Shown here in pieces: positions 44,797-55,964 of a stretch of 64,000 bases of DNA. Position 1 is the stretch's first letter, and each line of letters begins with the position of its first letter. The stretch comes from Cymodocea nodosa. Its lineage: Eukaryota; Streptophyta; Magnoliopsida; Alismatales; Cymodoceaceae. The notes under the pieces were generated by a model, which was not told where the DNA came from, made no database searches, and saw only the letters and a list, made by a program, of their open reading frames with translations. The translations under genes were made by a program, and so were the position numbers. The stretch spans positions 13,838,501 through 13,902,500 of the forward strand of contig CM072341.1 in the NCBI GenBank assembly GCA_036874045.1, written 5' to 3'.

Positions 44797-46617
44797 TGTT
44801 AGGATCGGTAGACTCACTAGAGAGGAGGTGAATGGTGAAAGTGTGTAATTTTAAATACTTTTGATTGTTAAAAAAAATGATTCAGATAGAAGTGAAATGA
44901 GATGAATTTAAACGAATGCAAAGTAGAAAAGAAAGATAGCACATAGCAATTTTTAGGTGGTTCACCAACTTGGCTAGTCCACCCCTAAGATTCACTTGGG
45001 CTTCACTAAGTGTTTCAACACTTACACACTTGCTTTCAGGTCAAAGCAAGAACCAACAATACAGAAGTTTTCAGGTATAAACTTCAGTAAACCAACCTCT
45101 AGAGTTTTCAAGTCAAAACTCAAACCAACAACTGAATGTAGCTTTCAGGTTGAAGCCACGAACCAACAGCTTGAATATTTCAATCAGAGTTTTTGGTGCA
45201 TAGAGCTTTTTCTGCAGTATGTCTTTTGAGTATGCTTCACTAGTTGCAGACTTGAGTGTATTTGAAATTGGGGTGTAGCTCACGGTATAAAATATATCTA
45301 TTGTGTTCCTTCTTCTCTTAAACTCCTCGTATATATACTAAAGGTATAACGATCATATTTTTCTTTCAACAGATGTATTCTGTTGTACTTGGTAAATAAT
45401 CAGACCTAAATATGGTAAGTTACCATTCTGTCTGATATTCAGTAAATAACCTTTTGAAAATCTCAGGCTTTCAGATGGTTATAAAAATAACTTACCGAAA
45501 AGTATTCATAACTTGCCGATTCATCACTCATGTTCTGTTCTCTGAGTCACGTAAGGATTTTAAGTTGCTCACGTGTAAAGTCAAGTGTTCAGAGTCTTGT
45601 ATTTAACTTACCGAAAGAGCTATTGATTTTCGGATAGTTAACTACTGTAACTTACCAAACTTTCATTTAAGCCTCTAACAGTTGTTCCTTCAAAACTGCA
45701 CGTGCATAAAAACATAACTTAAGTTTCGGATAGTTAAGCCATAACTCACCAAAATTCTCTTGAGATTTTGGATAGTTATCTTTCTAACTCTCCGAAAAAC
45801 CCATCTGAACATTTGTCTGGAATTCTGCACGTGGGAAAATCACTAACTTAAGTTTCGGATAGTTAAACCATAACTCACCGAAATTCTCTTGAGATTTCGG
45901 ATAGTTATCTTTCTAACTCTCCGAAAACTTAAATGATCTTCTTTTTGGAATTCTGCACGTGGCAATTTCAATAACTTAAGTTTAGGATAGTTAAACTATA
46001 ACTTACTGAAACTCTCTTTGAAATTTCGGATAGTTATCTAACTCTCCGATTTTTCTCTTTTAAGCTTTCAACTACTAGCATCTTCATTTTGCATGTGCGT
46101 AAAAAAATGACTTAAGTTCCGGAAAGTTATGCTTGTAACTTACCGAAAAACTCGAATAGTTATCTAACTCTCCGAAAAGAAAACTCGGATAGTTATCTAA
46201 CTCTCCGATAAGTCCTTTAAGCTTCCGTTTTGTATTTCTGCACGTGGTTTATTGAATGACTTAACTTTCGGATAGTTATACCTGTAACTCTTCGAAAAGT
46301 CCTTTAAGCTTCCGGATAGTTAACTCTTTAACTATCCGATCATTCAATCCCCTTAAAAATAACTCTCTGAAGGCTTTACAATTTCGGATAGTTATTCTTC
46401 TAATTGTCCGATAGTATTGCTGCTTACTCTTCGGACTTGTAACTATCCGATTTTCCTGTATGTTTAAGATAGTATTATCTGGAAACTTCTCCATCTGTTC
46501 ATCTTCATGGAATCTGTTCTATCTGCCTTCTGATCTAATGCTGCACGGACTTAACTGTGAAATACTATATGTTTCCTCACATAGGTTTTGCATTATCAAA
46601 ATACTAGGGTTCTAACA
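44797..46617 (-). repeat. Element F 3' LTR
   Basis: TGTTAGGATCGG...GGTTCTAACA on the plus strand. It includes the hairpin row 45007-45156 and an array of about 130-bp units between 45570 and 46380, each with CACGTG or a one-base variant (45570, 45699, 45828, 45956, 46092, 46241) and inverted CGGATAGTTA / TAACTCTCCG motifs. TATATATAC near 45350 (minus strand) is a candidate TATA box. Confidence 0.92.
45007..45156. repeat. Row of five short hairpins in the copia LTR
   Basis: Stems at 45007-45014/45017-45024, 45029-45036/45043-45050, 45064-45070/45079-45085, 45102-45108/45115-45121 and 45141-45144/45153-45156. On the plus strand most loops read CAGGT or CAAGT; the spacers share ACCAAC. In the sense (minus) direction loops read ACCTG and spacers GTTGGT. 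The same row occurs in the 5' LTR (51896-52045), G (about 53860-54010), the tandem copies, and in diverged form in H (about 43990-44200). Confidence 0.75.
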
Positions 46618-46631
46618 ATCTCCCCCTTTTT
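46618..46631 (-). other. Polypurine tract of element F
   Basis: AAAAAGGGGGAGAT on the minus strand, directly before TGTTAGAACC. Confidence 0.88.
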
Positions 46632-47019
46632 GATAATGACAAAAACCTTTACATCTATTTACATGTATTTCACTCCTTAGTGTATTACTATACAATCAGT
46701 CACACAAAGAAAAAATAAAATCAAAATTTATCAATACTATACTGACGAGAAGGGATTCCTCCCCCTAACTTTGAGCTAACTTCTCCCCCTATCTGTGTGT
46801 TGAGTTTTTCTTCTCTTTTAAAGATTCTCTTTCAGTGCTTGCTGGAAATACTGTAAGTGACCAAATTTCCAAATTCTTCTCCCCTTTTTTATCATTATAA
46901 AAAGGTGAGGTTTGTAAAACTAAGTTCCTGTAAAAAGTAATATTGACTATATCCTGCACGAGTAGGTTAGTAGGAAAACAAGCTCCCTTATGGTGAGCTT
47001 GATGAATAAAATACTTAAA
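46632..47019 (-). other. 3' untranslated region of element F
   Basis: AT-rich, no ORF, with further AAGGGGGAG-like tracts near 46760-46795 on the minus strand. The matching region of G is at 55511-55964. Confidence 0.65.
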
Positions 47020-48510
47020 GATCCTGTAAAGAGCATATTCCTAGATTTCGTCTAATATGATTAAAAGTTGATTCATTTAAAGGTTTAATGAAAATATCTG
47101 CAAGTTGATTTTATATTGGCACAAACTTAAGTGAAATGTTCCCTTTCTCCACATGATCTCTTAGAAAATGATGTTTGATCTTGATATGCTTGGCTCTCGA
47201 ATGAAGTACTGTATTCTTAGATAGACTGATTACACTACTGTTATCACAAAATATGATTGAATTCTGAATTTTCAGTCTGTAATCTGCTAGAGTTTGCTGC
47301 ATCCAAAGGATTTGTGCACAACACAATCCAACTGCAATATACTCGGCTTCAGTAGTAGACAAAGCTATAAAATTTTGTTTCCTACTAAACCATGAGATTA
47401 AAGAACATCCAAGTAGTTGACAAGTACCACTAGTGCTTTTTCTATCAGATCTGCTACCTGCATGATCTGCATCACTATAGCTTGTTAAAATCAAACTATT
47501 ATCAGGTGAGTAGAATAATCTGAAATCTTTTGTTCCTTGTAGATATCTGAAAATGCTTTTGACTGATTTCAAATGGGATTCCTTTGGTGATGCTTGAAAT
47601 CTAGCACACAAGCATACACTGAACATAATATCTGGCCTGCTAGCTGAAAGGTATAATAGAGATCCAATCATACCTCTATATTGCCTTTGATTCACTACAA
47701 CACTTGAATCATCTATTTCTATTTTAATGCTTGAACTCATTGGAGTATTTGCGGATTTGATGTTTTCATACCCAAATTTCTTCAACATCTCTTTGCAGTA
47801 TTTTTCTTGGTTGACAAAGATACCATTATGCATTTGATTAATTTGTAAACCCAAGAAAAACTTCAATTCTCCCATCATGCTCATTTCGAATTTATTTTTC
47901 ATCAAATTCTGAAATTCATGACAGAGAACTTCTGAAGTGGCTCCAAAGACTATATCATCAACATATATCTGAACAATCAACATGTGTATATCAAAAGTTT
48001 TGATAAACAAAGTGTTGTCCACTTTGCCTATAGAAAAATTGTTTTCAGTTAAAATTTTTTTCAATTTCTCATACCAAGCTCTAGGTGCCTGTTTCAAACC
48101 ATATAGAGTCTTTCTCAATTTGTAGACATGATCCGGCTTAAGTTCATCTTCAAATCCAAGAGGTTGTTTAACAAACACTTCTTCTTGTATTTCTCCATTT
48201 AAGAAGGCACTTTTCACATCCATTTGAAACAATCTTATCTTCATACTACTTGCAAAGGCAAGCAACATTATGATAGCTTCAATCCTAGCTACAGAAGCAA
48301 ATGTTTCTTCATAGTCAATACCTTCTTGCTGATTGTAGCCTTGTGCAACTAATTGAGCTTTATTTCTGAGAATGTTACCTTCTTCATCTAATTTGTTTTT
48401 GAAAATCCATTTAGTTCCAATGATGGATTTTCTTGCAGGTTTTTGTATTAGTTCCCTCACATTGTTTTTTTGGAACTGATTTAATTCTTCCTACATAGCC
48501 ATTGTCTAGT
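47020..48510 (-). pseudogene. Copia RT and RNase H of element F
   Basis: Open from 48460 to 47111. RT motifs: IGTKWIFKNKLDEEG, ARIEAIIMLLAFA, FQMDVKSAFLNGEI, LYGLKQAPRAWYEK and active-site IYVDDIVFG. RNase H: YSDADHAGSRSDRKS, STTEAEYIAVG and FCDNSSVISLSKN. A TAA after FVPI (47111) is followed in frame by NQLADIFIKPL, the usual end of copia pol (normally LADIFTKPL), so the true end is near 47020. This is the best-preserved enzyme in the window. Confidence 0.93.
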
Positions 48511-48519
48511 AGGTATCCT

Positions 48520-48840
48520 TACAAGCTTCATCTACTGATTTTGGCTCTATTTCTAAGACAAATGCACAAAAATTACAGATATCTTGTGCTTTGCTTCTGG
48601 TTTGTACCACTTTAGATATATTTCAAATAAGTTGTTTCTCAGGATGATCAGATCTAAACTTCCAACTGTTATGATTCTGATATATATGGTTGAGATTCTG
48701 GTTTAACACTTGTGAATTGGAATTCTGCTTGCTTTTATCATCTTCAAAGTATTCATTTTCACTATCATCATTAATCTTCAGCTTTTTGAAATTCTGGAAC
48801 AGATCTTCATCAAACTGAACATTTATACTTTCCTCCACTC
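48520..48840 (-). pseudogene. Linker between integrase and RT in element F
   Basis: An acidic, N-rich stretch (EESINVQFDEDLFQNFKKL, DDSENEYFEDD), with HPEKQLI at its end, typical of the region between copia integrase and RT. One or two stops. Confidence 0.65.
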
Positions 48841-49740
48841 TTCTATCTTCAACAAAATATACTCTATAAGCTTTGCTTCTTGAGGAGTAACCAACAAGTA
48901 TGGCAGGTTCAGACTTAGCATCAAACTTGTCTTTAGCATTTCTTGTATTTAAGACAAAACATTTGCATCCAAATGTCTTAAAATAGCCAATATTTGAAGT
49001 TTTATCGAACCAAATTTCAAAGGGTGTCTTATTTAATATGGATCTAATGTGAGTTCTGTTGGAAATGTGACAAGCTGTTCCTATAGCTTCTGCCTAGAGA
49101 AATTTAGGTAAATCTGTGGCATTTAACATAGTTCTAGCCATTTCTTGTAATGTCCTATTTTTCCTTTCCACAACTCTATTTTGAGCAGGAGTTCTAGGAC
49201 AAGAGAATTCATGCAAAATTCCAAATGAATTGCAGAGGTTTTTAAATTCATAGTTTTCAAATTCACCTCCATGATCACTTCTAATTTTCTTCACTGTTAG
49301 TTCCTTCTGATTCTAAACTCCTATGCAGAAATTCCTGAACTCATTGCAAGTTTCATTTTTATGTGTCAAGAATATTACCCAAGTTAATTTGGAGAAATCA
49401 TCAACAATAACAAAGGTATATTTTCGACCCCCAAGACTTGATACTTGAGAAGGACTAAACAAATCTAGATGTAGCAATTCTAATGGCCTTTTGGTGGAAA
49501 CAACACTTTTGCTATGAAGAGTAGTTCTCTTCTGCTTCCCTAGCATACACTCACTGCACACTCTATCCTTCTTAAAAGTGAGTTTAGGCAGACCCCTAAC
49601 AAGATCACCTGTGGATAGTTTTCTGATATTCTTCATACAAATGTGATCAAGTCTTCTATGCCACATCCAATCATCTACACCAGTTGCTACCAAATAGGAA
49701 TTGCTTGTAGAATTTTCATATGGAAAGTTTAATGTATATA
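48841..49740 (-). pseudogene. Copia integrase of element F, with the preceding zinc region
   Basis: GAG-pre-integrase/zinc part: WMWHRRLDHICMKN and CSECMLGKQKR (HHCC). Core: LELLHLDLFSPSQ, YTFVIVDDFSKLTW, SDHGGEFENYEF, and VVERKNRTLQEMARTM with the catalytic glutamate. A break separates 49313 from 49294 and a stop lies near 49094; the C-terminal part continues (FKTFGCKCFVL-like) to about 48841. Confidence 0.88.
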
Positions 49741-49843
49741 TTGAGCAATTTCTAATACTAGTAAATTTTGTTTCATTTGTGGCAGGATCAATAATGTAGC
49801 AGTTTTTATCATTAAAAGAAATAGTATAGCCTTTATCACATAA

Positions 49844-50150
49844 TTATCCTACACTTAACAAATTTTGTTTTAATCCATTTACATGCAAGACATTCTCAAT
49901 TATACCATTTTCAGATGTAATATTTCTTATTGCAGTTATTTTACACTTTTCATTATTTCCAAACTTAACAGATCCTGAACTTAAGTTTTTAACTAAGTCA
50001 AGAAAGCTTTTCTTACCTGTCATGTGCTTTGAGCATCCACTGTCCACAATCCATTTAGTTGAATGTACTTGAAACTCCTTGTCACCTTGCAAATCATACT
50101 GAAATTAAAGCTTTTGGTACCCACATCTTCTTGGGTCCAGTAGAGTTAGT
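49844..50150 (-). pseudogene. Copia protease of element F
   Basis: STKWIVDSGCSKHMTG with the catalytic DSG, then FGNNEKCKI and VLHVNGLKQNLLSVG. It is preceded by a GPKKMWVPK-like stretch that joins gag to protease. Confidence 0.85.
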
Positions 50151-50540
50151 CCTTAAAACATTAAATCTATTGCCTCTTGGCAGTCACATATGACCTGATC
50201 TTCATTTGATGGCAAAAATAGTGGTACCATCTCTATAAGATCGAATCACTCCACCACAATAAGGTATTTACTATGGTGTAGCATATCCTAGGCTATATTT
50301 ATTCCCATTTGATCATTGAGATCCTATTATTTTATTTAATCCTTTTTGTCCTTGAGTAAATTTACATATAGTATTTTTCAAATATGATATAGTAGTTGAT
50401 AGATTTTTATTTTCATCTTTTAATTCATAGTTATCACAACTATACTTATCTAAATTTGATTTTAGATTCCTATTTTCAACTATAGTTGATTTTAATTCAC
50501 CAAATGAATTTTCTAAGCAATGATTTAATCTTTTAATTTC

Positions 50541-51634
50541 TTACTTAAAATCTCTACACTTCACATATAAATTATCTACAGTAGATAAAAGACTGTTTAT
50601 GTGTAAATCATCATGCTCATTTTCTGAACTAGAGGAAGTAAAGCATACCTCTTGTGCTGCAAAACAAACATTGGCGACAACTTCTTCTTCAGAATCTGAT
50701 GAATAGCTTGAAGAGCTACTGTCATCCCACGTAGCTTTGAGAGCCATCTTCTTTTTGTCCTTCAATCTCTTCTTCTTATCTCCTTGATCCTCTTCTATCT
50801 GAAATGGACAAAAGGTTTGTATGTGCCCTTGCCTTTTACACTTGAAACATGTAGGAACAGTTCTTTTAGAGTAGCTGGGCTTATTCTTTTTCTTCATGAA
50901 CTTGCTGAAATTTCTTGCCAGCAACATGATCTCATCATCATCTGAGCTTGGAACTTCTTCTATAGATGGAAATGCTATTTCCTTTTTCTTTTCAGCTTTC
51001 TTTTCAACAGTTCCTTCTTGCTCTTTCCAGTCCTTCATCTGAACTTCGTGGGCCAGAAGATTGCCCAACAGTTCTTTAACTGTGTAGTTGTTAAGATCCT
51101 TGGAATCTTGAATAGAGGTGGACTTCTGTTTCCACTCAACAATTAAGCTCCTCAGAATCTTCTGTACCTGTTCACGTGAAGAGAATTCATTTCCTTTCAA
51201 ACTGTTTATGATTTCAGTAAATCTAGAAAATATTTCAGTTATGTTTTCATTATCATTCATTTTAAACAGTTCTAGTTTTCTTAAAAGAATACTGATTTTT
51301 GTATCCTTAACCTAGCTTGTACCTTCATGAGTTACTTGAAGGATTTTCCAAGCATCATGAGCAGATTTACATGTACTTTATTATATTGATTAGCAGTTAG
51401 TACACAATAAATAGCATTCAACCCTCTAGCATCCAACTAGATGATTTTCTCATCCTCCTCAGACCAGTCCATAACATTACTAGTTAGAAGAGTAGTTCTA
51501 AGAACAACAATCTTCCAGAGTTTAACATCAGAACTTCTAAGGAAACACTCCATTCTATTTTTCCAATAGTTATAATTGGAGCCATCGAATAGGGGAGGTC
51601 TGTGGATGTTTCGTCCCTCAGCAAATTGAGCCAT
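50541..51634 (-). pseudogene. Gag of copia element F
   Basis: MAQFAEGRNIHRPPLFDGSN at 51634, WSEEDEKII, then a stop; after a frameshift the UBN2 part continues (EIFSRFTEIINSL, LGNLLAHEVQMKDWK), then the zinc knuckle CFKCKRQGHIQTFC and a serine-rich acidic stretch. The open parts are 51437-51634 and 50541-51260. Related to gag of C in layout (knuckle followed by KATWDDSS/KVTWDDTS). Confidence 0.86.
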
Positions 51635-51670
51635 AAATCCAGATGGTTAAATTTTATGAAGGATTAACCT

Positions 51671-51685
51671 AGCTCTAATACTAAT
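51671..51685 (-). other. Primer binding site of element F, initiator tRNA-Met type, decayed
   Basis: Minus strand ATTAGTATTAGAGCT after the LTR; a TATCAGAGC-like core with a C-to-T change. Confidence 0.7.
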
Positions 51686-53505
51686 TGTTAGGATCGGTAG
51701 ACTCACCAGAGGAGGGGTGAATGGTGAAATTGTGTAATTTTAAATACTTTTGATTGTTAAAACAAATGATTCAGATAGAAGTGAAATGAGATGAATTTAA
51801 ACGAATGCAAAGTAGAAAAGAAAGATAGCACACAGTAATTTTTAGGTGGTTCACCAACTTGGCTAGTCCACCCCCAAGATTCACTTGGGCTTCACTAAGT
51901 GTTTCAATACTTACACACTTGCTTTCAGGTCAAAGCAAGAACCAACAACACAGAAGTTTTCAGGTATAAACTTCAGTAAACTAACCTCTAGAGTTTTCAA
52001 GTCAAAACTCAAGCCAACAACTAAATGCAGCTTTCAGGTTGAAGCCACGAACCAACAGCTTGAATCTTTCAATCAGAGTTTTTGGCGCACAGTGCTTTTT
52101 CTGCAGTATGTCTTTTGAGTATGCTTCACTGGTTGTAGACTTGAGTGTATTTGAAATTGGGGTGTAGCTCACTGTATAAAATATATCTATTGTGTTCCTT
52201 CTTCTCTTAAACTCCTCGTATACATACTAAAGGTATAACAATCATATTTTTCTTTCAACGGATGTATTCTGCTGTATTTGGTAAATAATCAAACCTAAAT
52301 ATAGTAAGTTACCGTTCTGTCTGATATTCAGTAAATAACCTTCCGAAAATCTCAGGCCTTCGGATGGTTATAAAAATAACTTACCGAAAAGCATCCATAA
52401 CTTGTCGATTCATCACTCATGTTCTATTCTCTAAGTCACGTAAGGATTTTAAGTTGCTCACGTGTAAAGTCAAGTGTTCGGAGTCTTGTATTTAACTTAT
52501 TGAAAGAGCTCTTGATTTTCGGATAGTTAACTACTGTAACTTATCGAACTTTCATTTAAGCCTTTGACAGCTGTTCCTTCAAAACTGCATGTGCATAAAA
52601 ACATAACTTAAGTTTCGGATAGTTAAGCCATAACCCACCGAAATTCTCTTGAGATTTCGGATAGTTATCTTTCTAACTCTCTAGAAAACCCATCTGAACA
52701 ACTGTTTGGAATTCTACACATGGGAAAATCACTAACTTAAGTTTCGGATAGTTAAACCATAACTCTCCGAAATTCTCTTGAGATTTCAGATAGTTATCTT
52801 TCTAACTCTCCGAAAACTTAAATGATCTTCTTTCTGGAATTCTGCACATGGCAATTTCAATAACTTAAGTTTCGGATAGTTAAACTATAACTTACCGAAA
52901 CTCTCTTTGAAATTTTGGATAGTTATCTAACTCTCCAATTTTTCTCTTTTAAGCTTTCAACTGCCGGCATCTTCATTTTGCACATGCGTAATAAAATGAC
53001 TTAAGTTTTGAAAGTTATGCCTGTAACTTATCGAAAAACTCGAATAGTTATCTAACTCTCCGAAAAGAAAACTTAGATAGTTATCTAACTCTCCGATAAG
53101 TCCTTTAAGCTTCCGTTCTATATTTCTACACGTGGTTTATTGAATGACTTAACTTTCGGAAAGTTATACCTGTAACTCTTTGAAAAGTCCTTTAAGCTTC
53201 TGGATAGTTAACTCCTTAACTATCTGATCATTCAATTCCCTTAAAAATAACTCTCCGAAGGCTTTATAATTTCAGATAGTTATTCTTCTAACTGTTCGAT
53301 AGTACTGCTGCTTACTCTTCGAACCTGTAACTATATGATTTTCCTATATGTTTAAGATAGTATTATCTGGAAACTTCTCCATCTGTTCATCTGCATGGAA
53401 TCTGTTCTATCTGCTTTCTGATCTAATGTTGCACGGACTTAACTATGAAATACAATATGTTTCCTCACATAGGTTTTGCATTATCAAAATACTAGGGTTC
53501 TAACA
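51686..53505 (-). repeat. Element F 5' LTR
   Basis: Pairs with 44797-46617. Many differences are C/T or G/A changes that weaken the CGGATAGTTA and CACGTG motifs. From 51784 on it is included in the tandem array. Confidence 0.92.
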
Positions 53506-53651
53506 GAAATCACCATCGTTGATATGAATGAAGGAAACCCAACCGATCATTTAAGTAGAAGCAGTTACTATTGAAAGAAATATAAAAGACGAAGAAAAAG
53601 TGTGTGAAAAGGGTGGTGGAGAACCGCGATAACTGTAGGAAGCGTTGGAAG
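53506..53651 (+). repeat. Element E LTR, third piece
   Basis: GAAATCACCATCGTTGATATG matches A's LTR (about 14706) after the F insertion; includes AATATAAAAGACG, the TATA region. It ends TTGGAAG where element G begins; GGAAG is the probable duplication of G. Repeated at 57687-57832 and 61868-62013 in the array. Confidence 0.85.
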
Positions 53652-55496
53652 TGTTAGGATCGGTAGACTCACCAGAGGGGGGGTGAATGGTGAATGTGTG
53701 TAATTTTTATGTTCTTTTGATTGTTGAAACAAATGATTCAGATAGTAGTGAAATGAGATAAAATTAAACGAATGCAAAGCAATAAAGAAAGATAACATAC
53801 AACAAGTTTTAGGTGGTTCACCAACTTGGCTAGTCCACCCCCAAGATTCACTTGGGCTTCACTAAGTGTTTCAACACTTACACACTTGCTTTTAGGTCAA
53901 AGCAAGAACCTACAACACAGAAGTTTTCAGGTATAAACTTCAGTAAACCAACCTCTAGAGTTTTCAAGTCAAAACTCAAACCAACAACTGAATGTAGCTC
54001 TTAGGTTAAAGCCACAAACCAACAGCTTGAATCTTTCAATCAGAGTTATGGCACATAGAGCTTTTTATGTAGTATGTTTTTAGAGTATACTTCACTTGTT
54101 TGCAGACTTTAGTGTATTTGAAATTGGGGTGTAGCTCACGGTATAAAATATATCTATTGTGTGTTCCTTCTTCTCTTAAAATCCTCGTATATATACTAAA
54201 GGTATAACGATCATATTTTTCTTTCAACGGATGTATTCTACTGTACTTGGTAAATAATCAGACCTAAATATGGTAAGTTACCGTTCTGTCTGAAGTTCAA
54301 TAAGAAACCTTCCGAAAATCTCAGCCTTTCGGATGGTTATAAAAATAACTTATCGAAAAGCATCCATAACTTGCCAATTCATCACTCTTGTTCGATTCTC
54401 TGAGTCACGTGATGATTTTAAGTTGCTCACGTGTAAAGTCAAGTGTTCGGAGTCTTGTATTTAACTTACCGAAAGAGCTCTTGACTTTCGGATAGTTAAC
54501 TACTATAACTTTCCAAACATTCATTTAAGTCTCCGACAGCTGTTCCTTCACAACTACACGTGCATAAAAACATAACTTAAGTTTCGGATCGTTAAGCCAT
54601 AACTCACCGAAATTCTCTTGAGATTTCAGATATTTATCTTTCTAACTCTCCAAAAAACCCATTTGAACATCTGTCTAGAATTCTACACGTGGGAAATTCA
54701 ATAACTTAAGTTTCGAATAGTTAAACCATAACTCACCGAAATTCTCTTGAGATTTTGGATAGTTATCTTTCTAATTGTCTGAAAACTTAAAAGATCTTCT
54801 TTCTGGAATTCTACACGTGGCAATTTCAATAACTTAAGTTTCAGATAGTTAAACTATAACTTACCGAAACTCTCTTTGAAATTTCGGATAGTTATCTAAC
54901 TCTTCGATTTTCCCTTTTAAGTTTTCAACTACCGGCATCTCCATTTTGCACGTGCGTAATAAAATGACTTATGTTCCGGAAAGTTATGCTTGTAACTTAC
55001 CAAAAAACTCGAATAGTTATCTAACTCTCCGAAAAGAAAACTCGGATAGTTATCTAACTTTCCGACAAGTCCTTTAAGCTTCCGTTCTATATTTCTGCAC
55101 GTGATTTATTGAATGACTTAAGTTTCGGATAGTTAGCCGTTCTAACTTTCGAATTTTCCTTTTTCTTTCGGATAGTTAACTCCATAACTCTCCGATCATT
55201 CAACCAACTTAACTGTCTGATTTAATAACTCTCCGAAGGCTTTGAAAAATTCGGATAGTTATCCTTTTAACTGTCCGATAGTCTTGCTTCTGTTTTACTC
55301 TTCAGATGCTTGAACCTGTAATTGTCCGAATTTACTTTAACTTGAAAGTATTATCATTTGGAACCTTCTCAATCTGTTTGTCTACTTGGAATTTGTTCTA
55401 ACAGCCTTCTGATCTAATCTAGTACAGACTTAACTGTGAAATACAATATGTTTCCCCACATAGGTTTTGCATTATCAAAATACTCAAGTTCTAACA
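53652..55496 (-). repeat. Element G 3' LTR (copy 1)
   Basis: TGTTAGGATCGG...AAGTTCTAACA, 1845 bp, same family as F's LTR but with its own differences (ends ACTCAAGTTCTAACA). It contains the hairpin row and the CACGTG/CGGATAGTTA array. Repeated at 57833-59677 and 62014-63656. Confidence 0.9.
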
Positions 55497-55964
55497 ATCT
55501 CCCCCTTTTTGGTAATGACAAAAACATTTACAATTATTTACATGTATTTCACTCCCTAGTGTATTACTATACATTCAGTCACATAGAGAAAAATAAAACA
55601 GGAATTTATCGATACTATACTAACGAGGAGGGATTCCTACCCTTGACTTTGAGCTAACTTCTCCCCCTATCTATGTGCTGAGTTTTTCTTCTCTTTTAAT
55701 AATTCTCTTTCAGCGCTTGCTGGAAATACTGTAAGTGAGCAAATTTTCAAATTCTTCTCCCCCTTTCGTCATTATATAAAAGGGTGAGGACTGTAAAACT
55801 AAGTTTTTATAAAACTAATATTGACTGTATCCTACACGAGTAGGTTAGTAGAAAACAAGCTCCCATATGGTGAGCTTGATAAAGAAAAAATATTTATAGA
55901 TCTTGTAAAGAACATAGTCCTAGATTTCATCTAATATGATTAAAAGTTGATTCATTTAAAGGTT
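55497..55964 (-). mobile_element. Element G interior, 3' end only (copy 1)
   Basis: Polypurine tract (minus-strand AAAAAGGGGGAGAT) followed by sequence matching F's 46620-47097. G's body is absent because the array junction cuts it at 55964. Repeated at 59678-60145 and from 63657. Confidence 0.85.

Larger units (their letters stand above)
44797..53505 (-). mobile_element. Element F: Ty1/copia retrotransposon with all domains recognisable
   Basis: LTRs at 44797-46617 and 51686-53505 (1821 and 1820 bp), TG...CA, flanked by the perfect duplication GAAAT (44792-44796, 53506-53510). On the minus strand: primer site, gag, protease, integrase, RT, RNase H, polypurine tract. The gag type and polypurine tract suggest the SIRE/Maximus side of copia, but I cannot decide the lineage. 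Broken by several stops; RT/RNase H is open for 449 codons. Confidence 0.93.

Noticed and set aside
44996-45229. 77-codon ORF repeated at 51885, 56066 and 60247
   Set aside because: It is open only because it crosses the hairpin row of the copia LTR; it runs antisense to the element. Conservation reflects DNA duplication.
45570-46380. CRISPR-like or satellite-like array
   Set aside because: Units are degenerate, spacers are not unique, and the array is inside a plant LTR U3. It is a retroelement regulatory repeat.
53568-54227. Small minus-strand ORFs repeated at 57749-58408 and 61930-62589, and plus-strand ORFs at 55436, 59617, 63596
   Set aside because: They lie in LTR and E fragments of the tandem array, have no recognisable domain, and recur only because the unit is duplicated.
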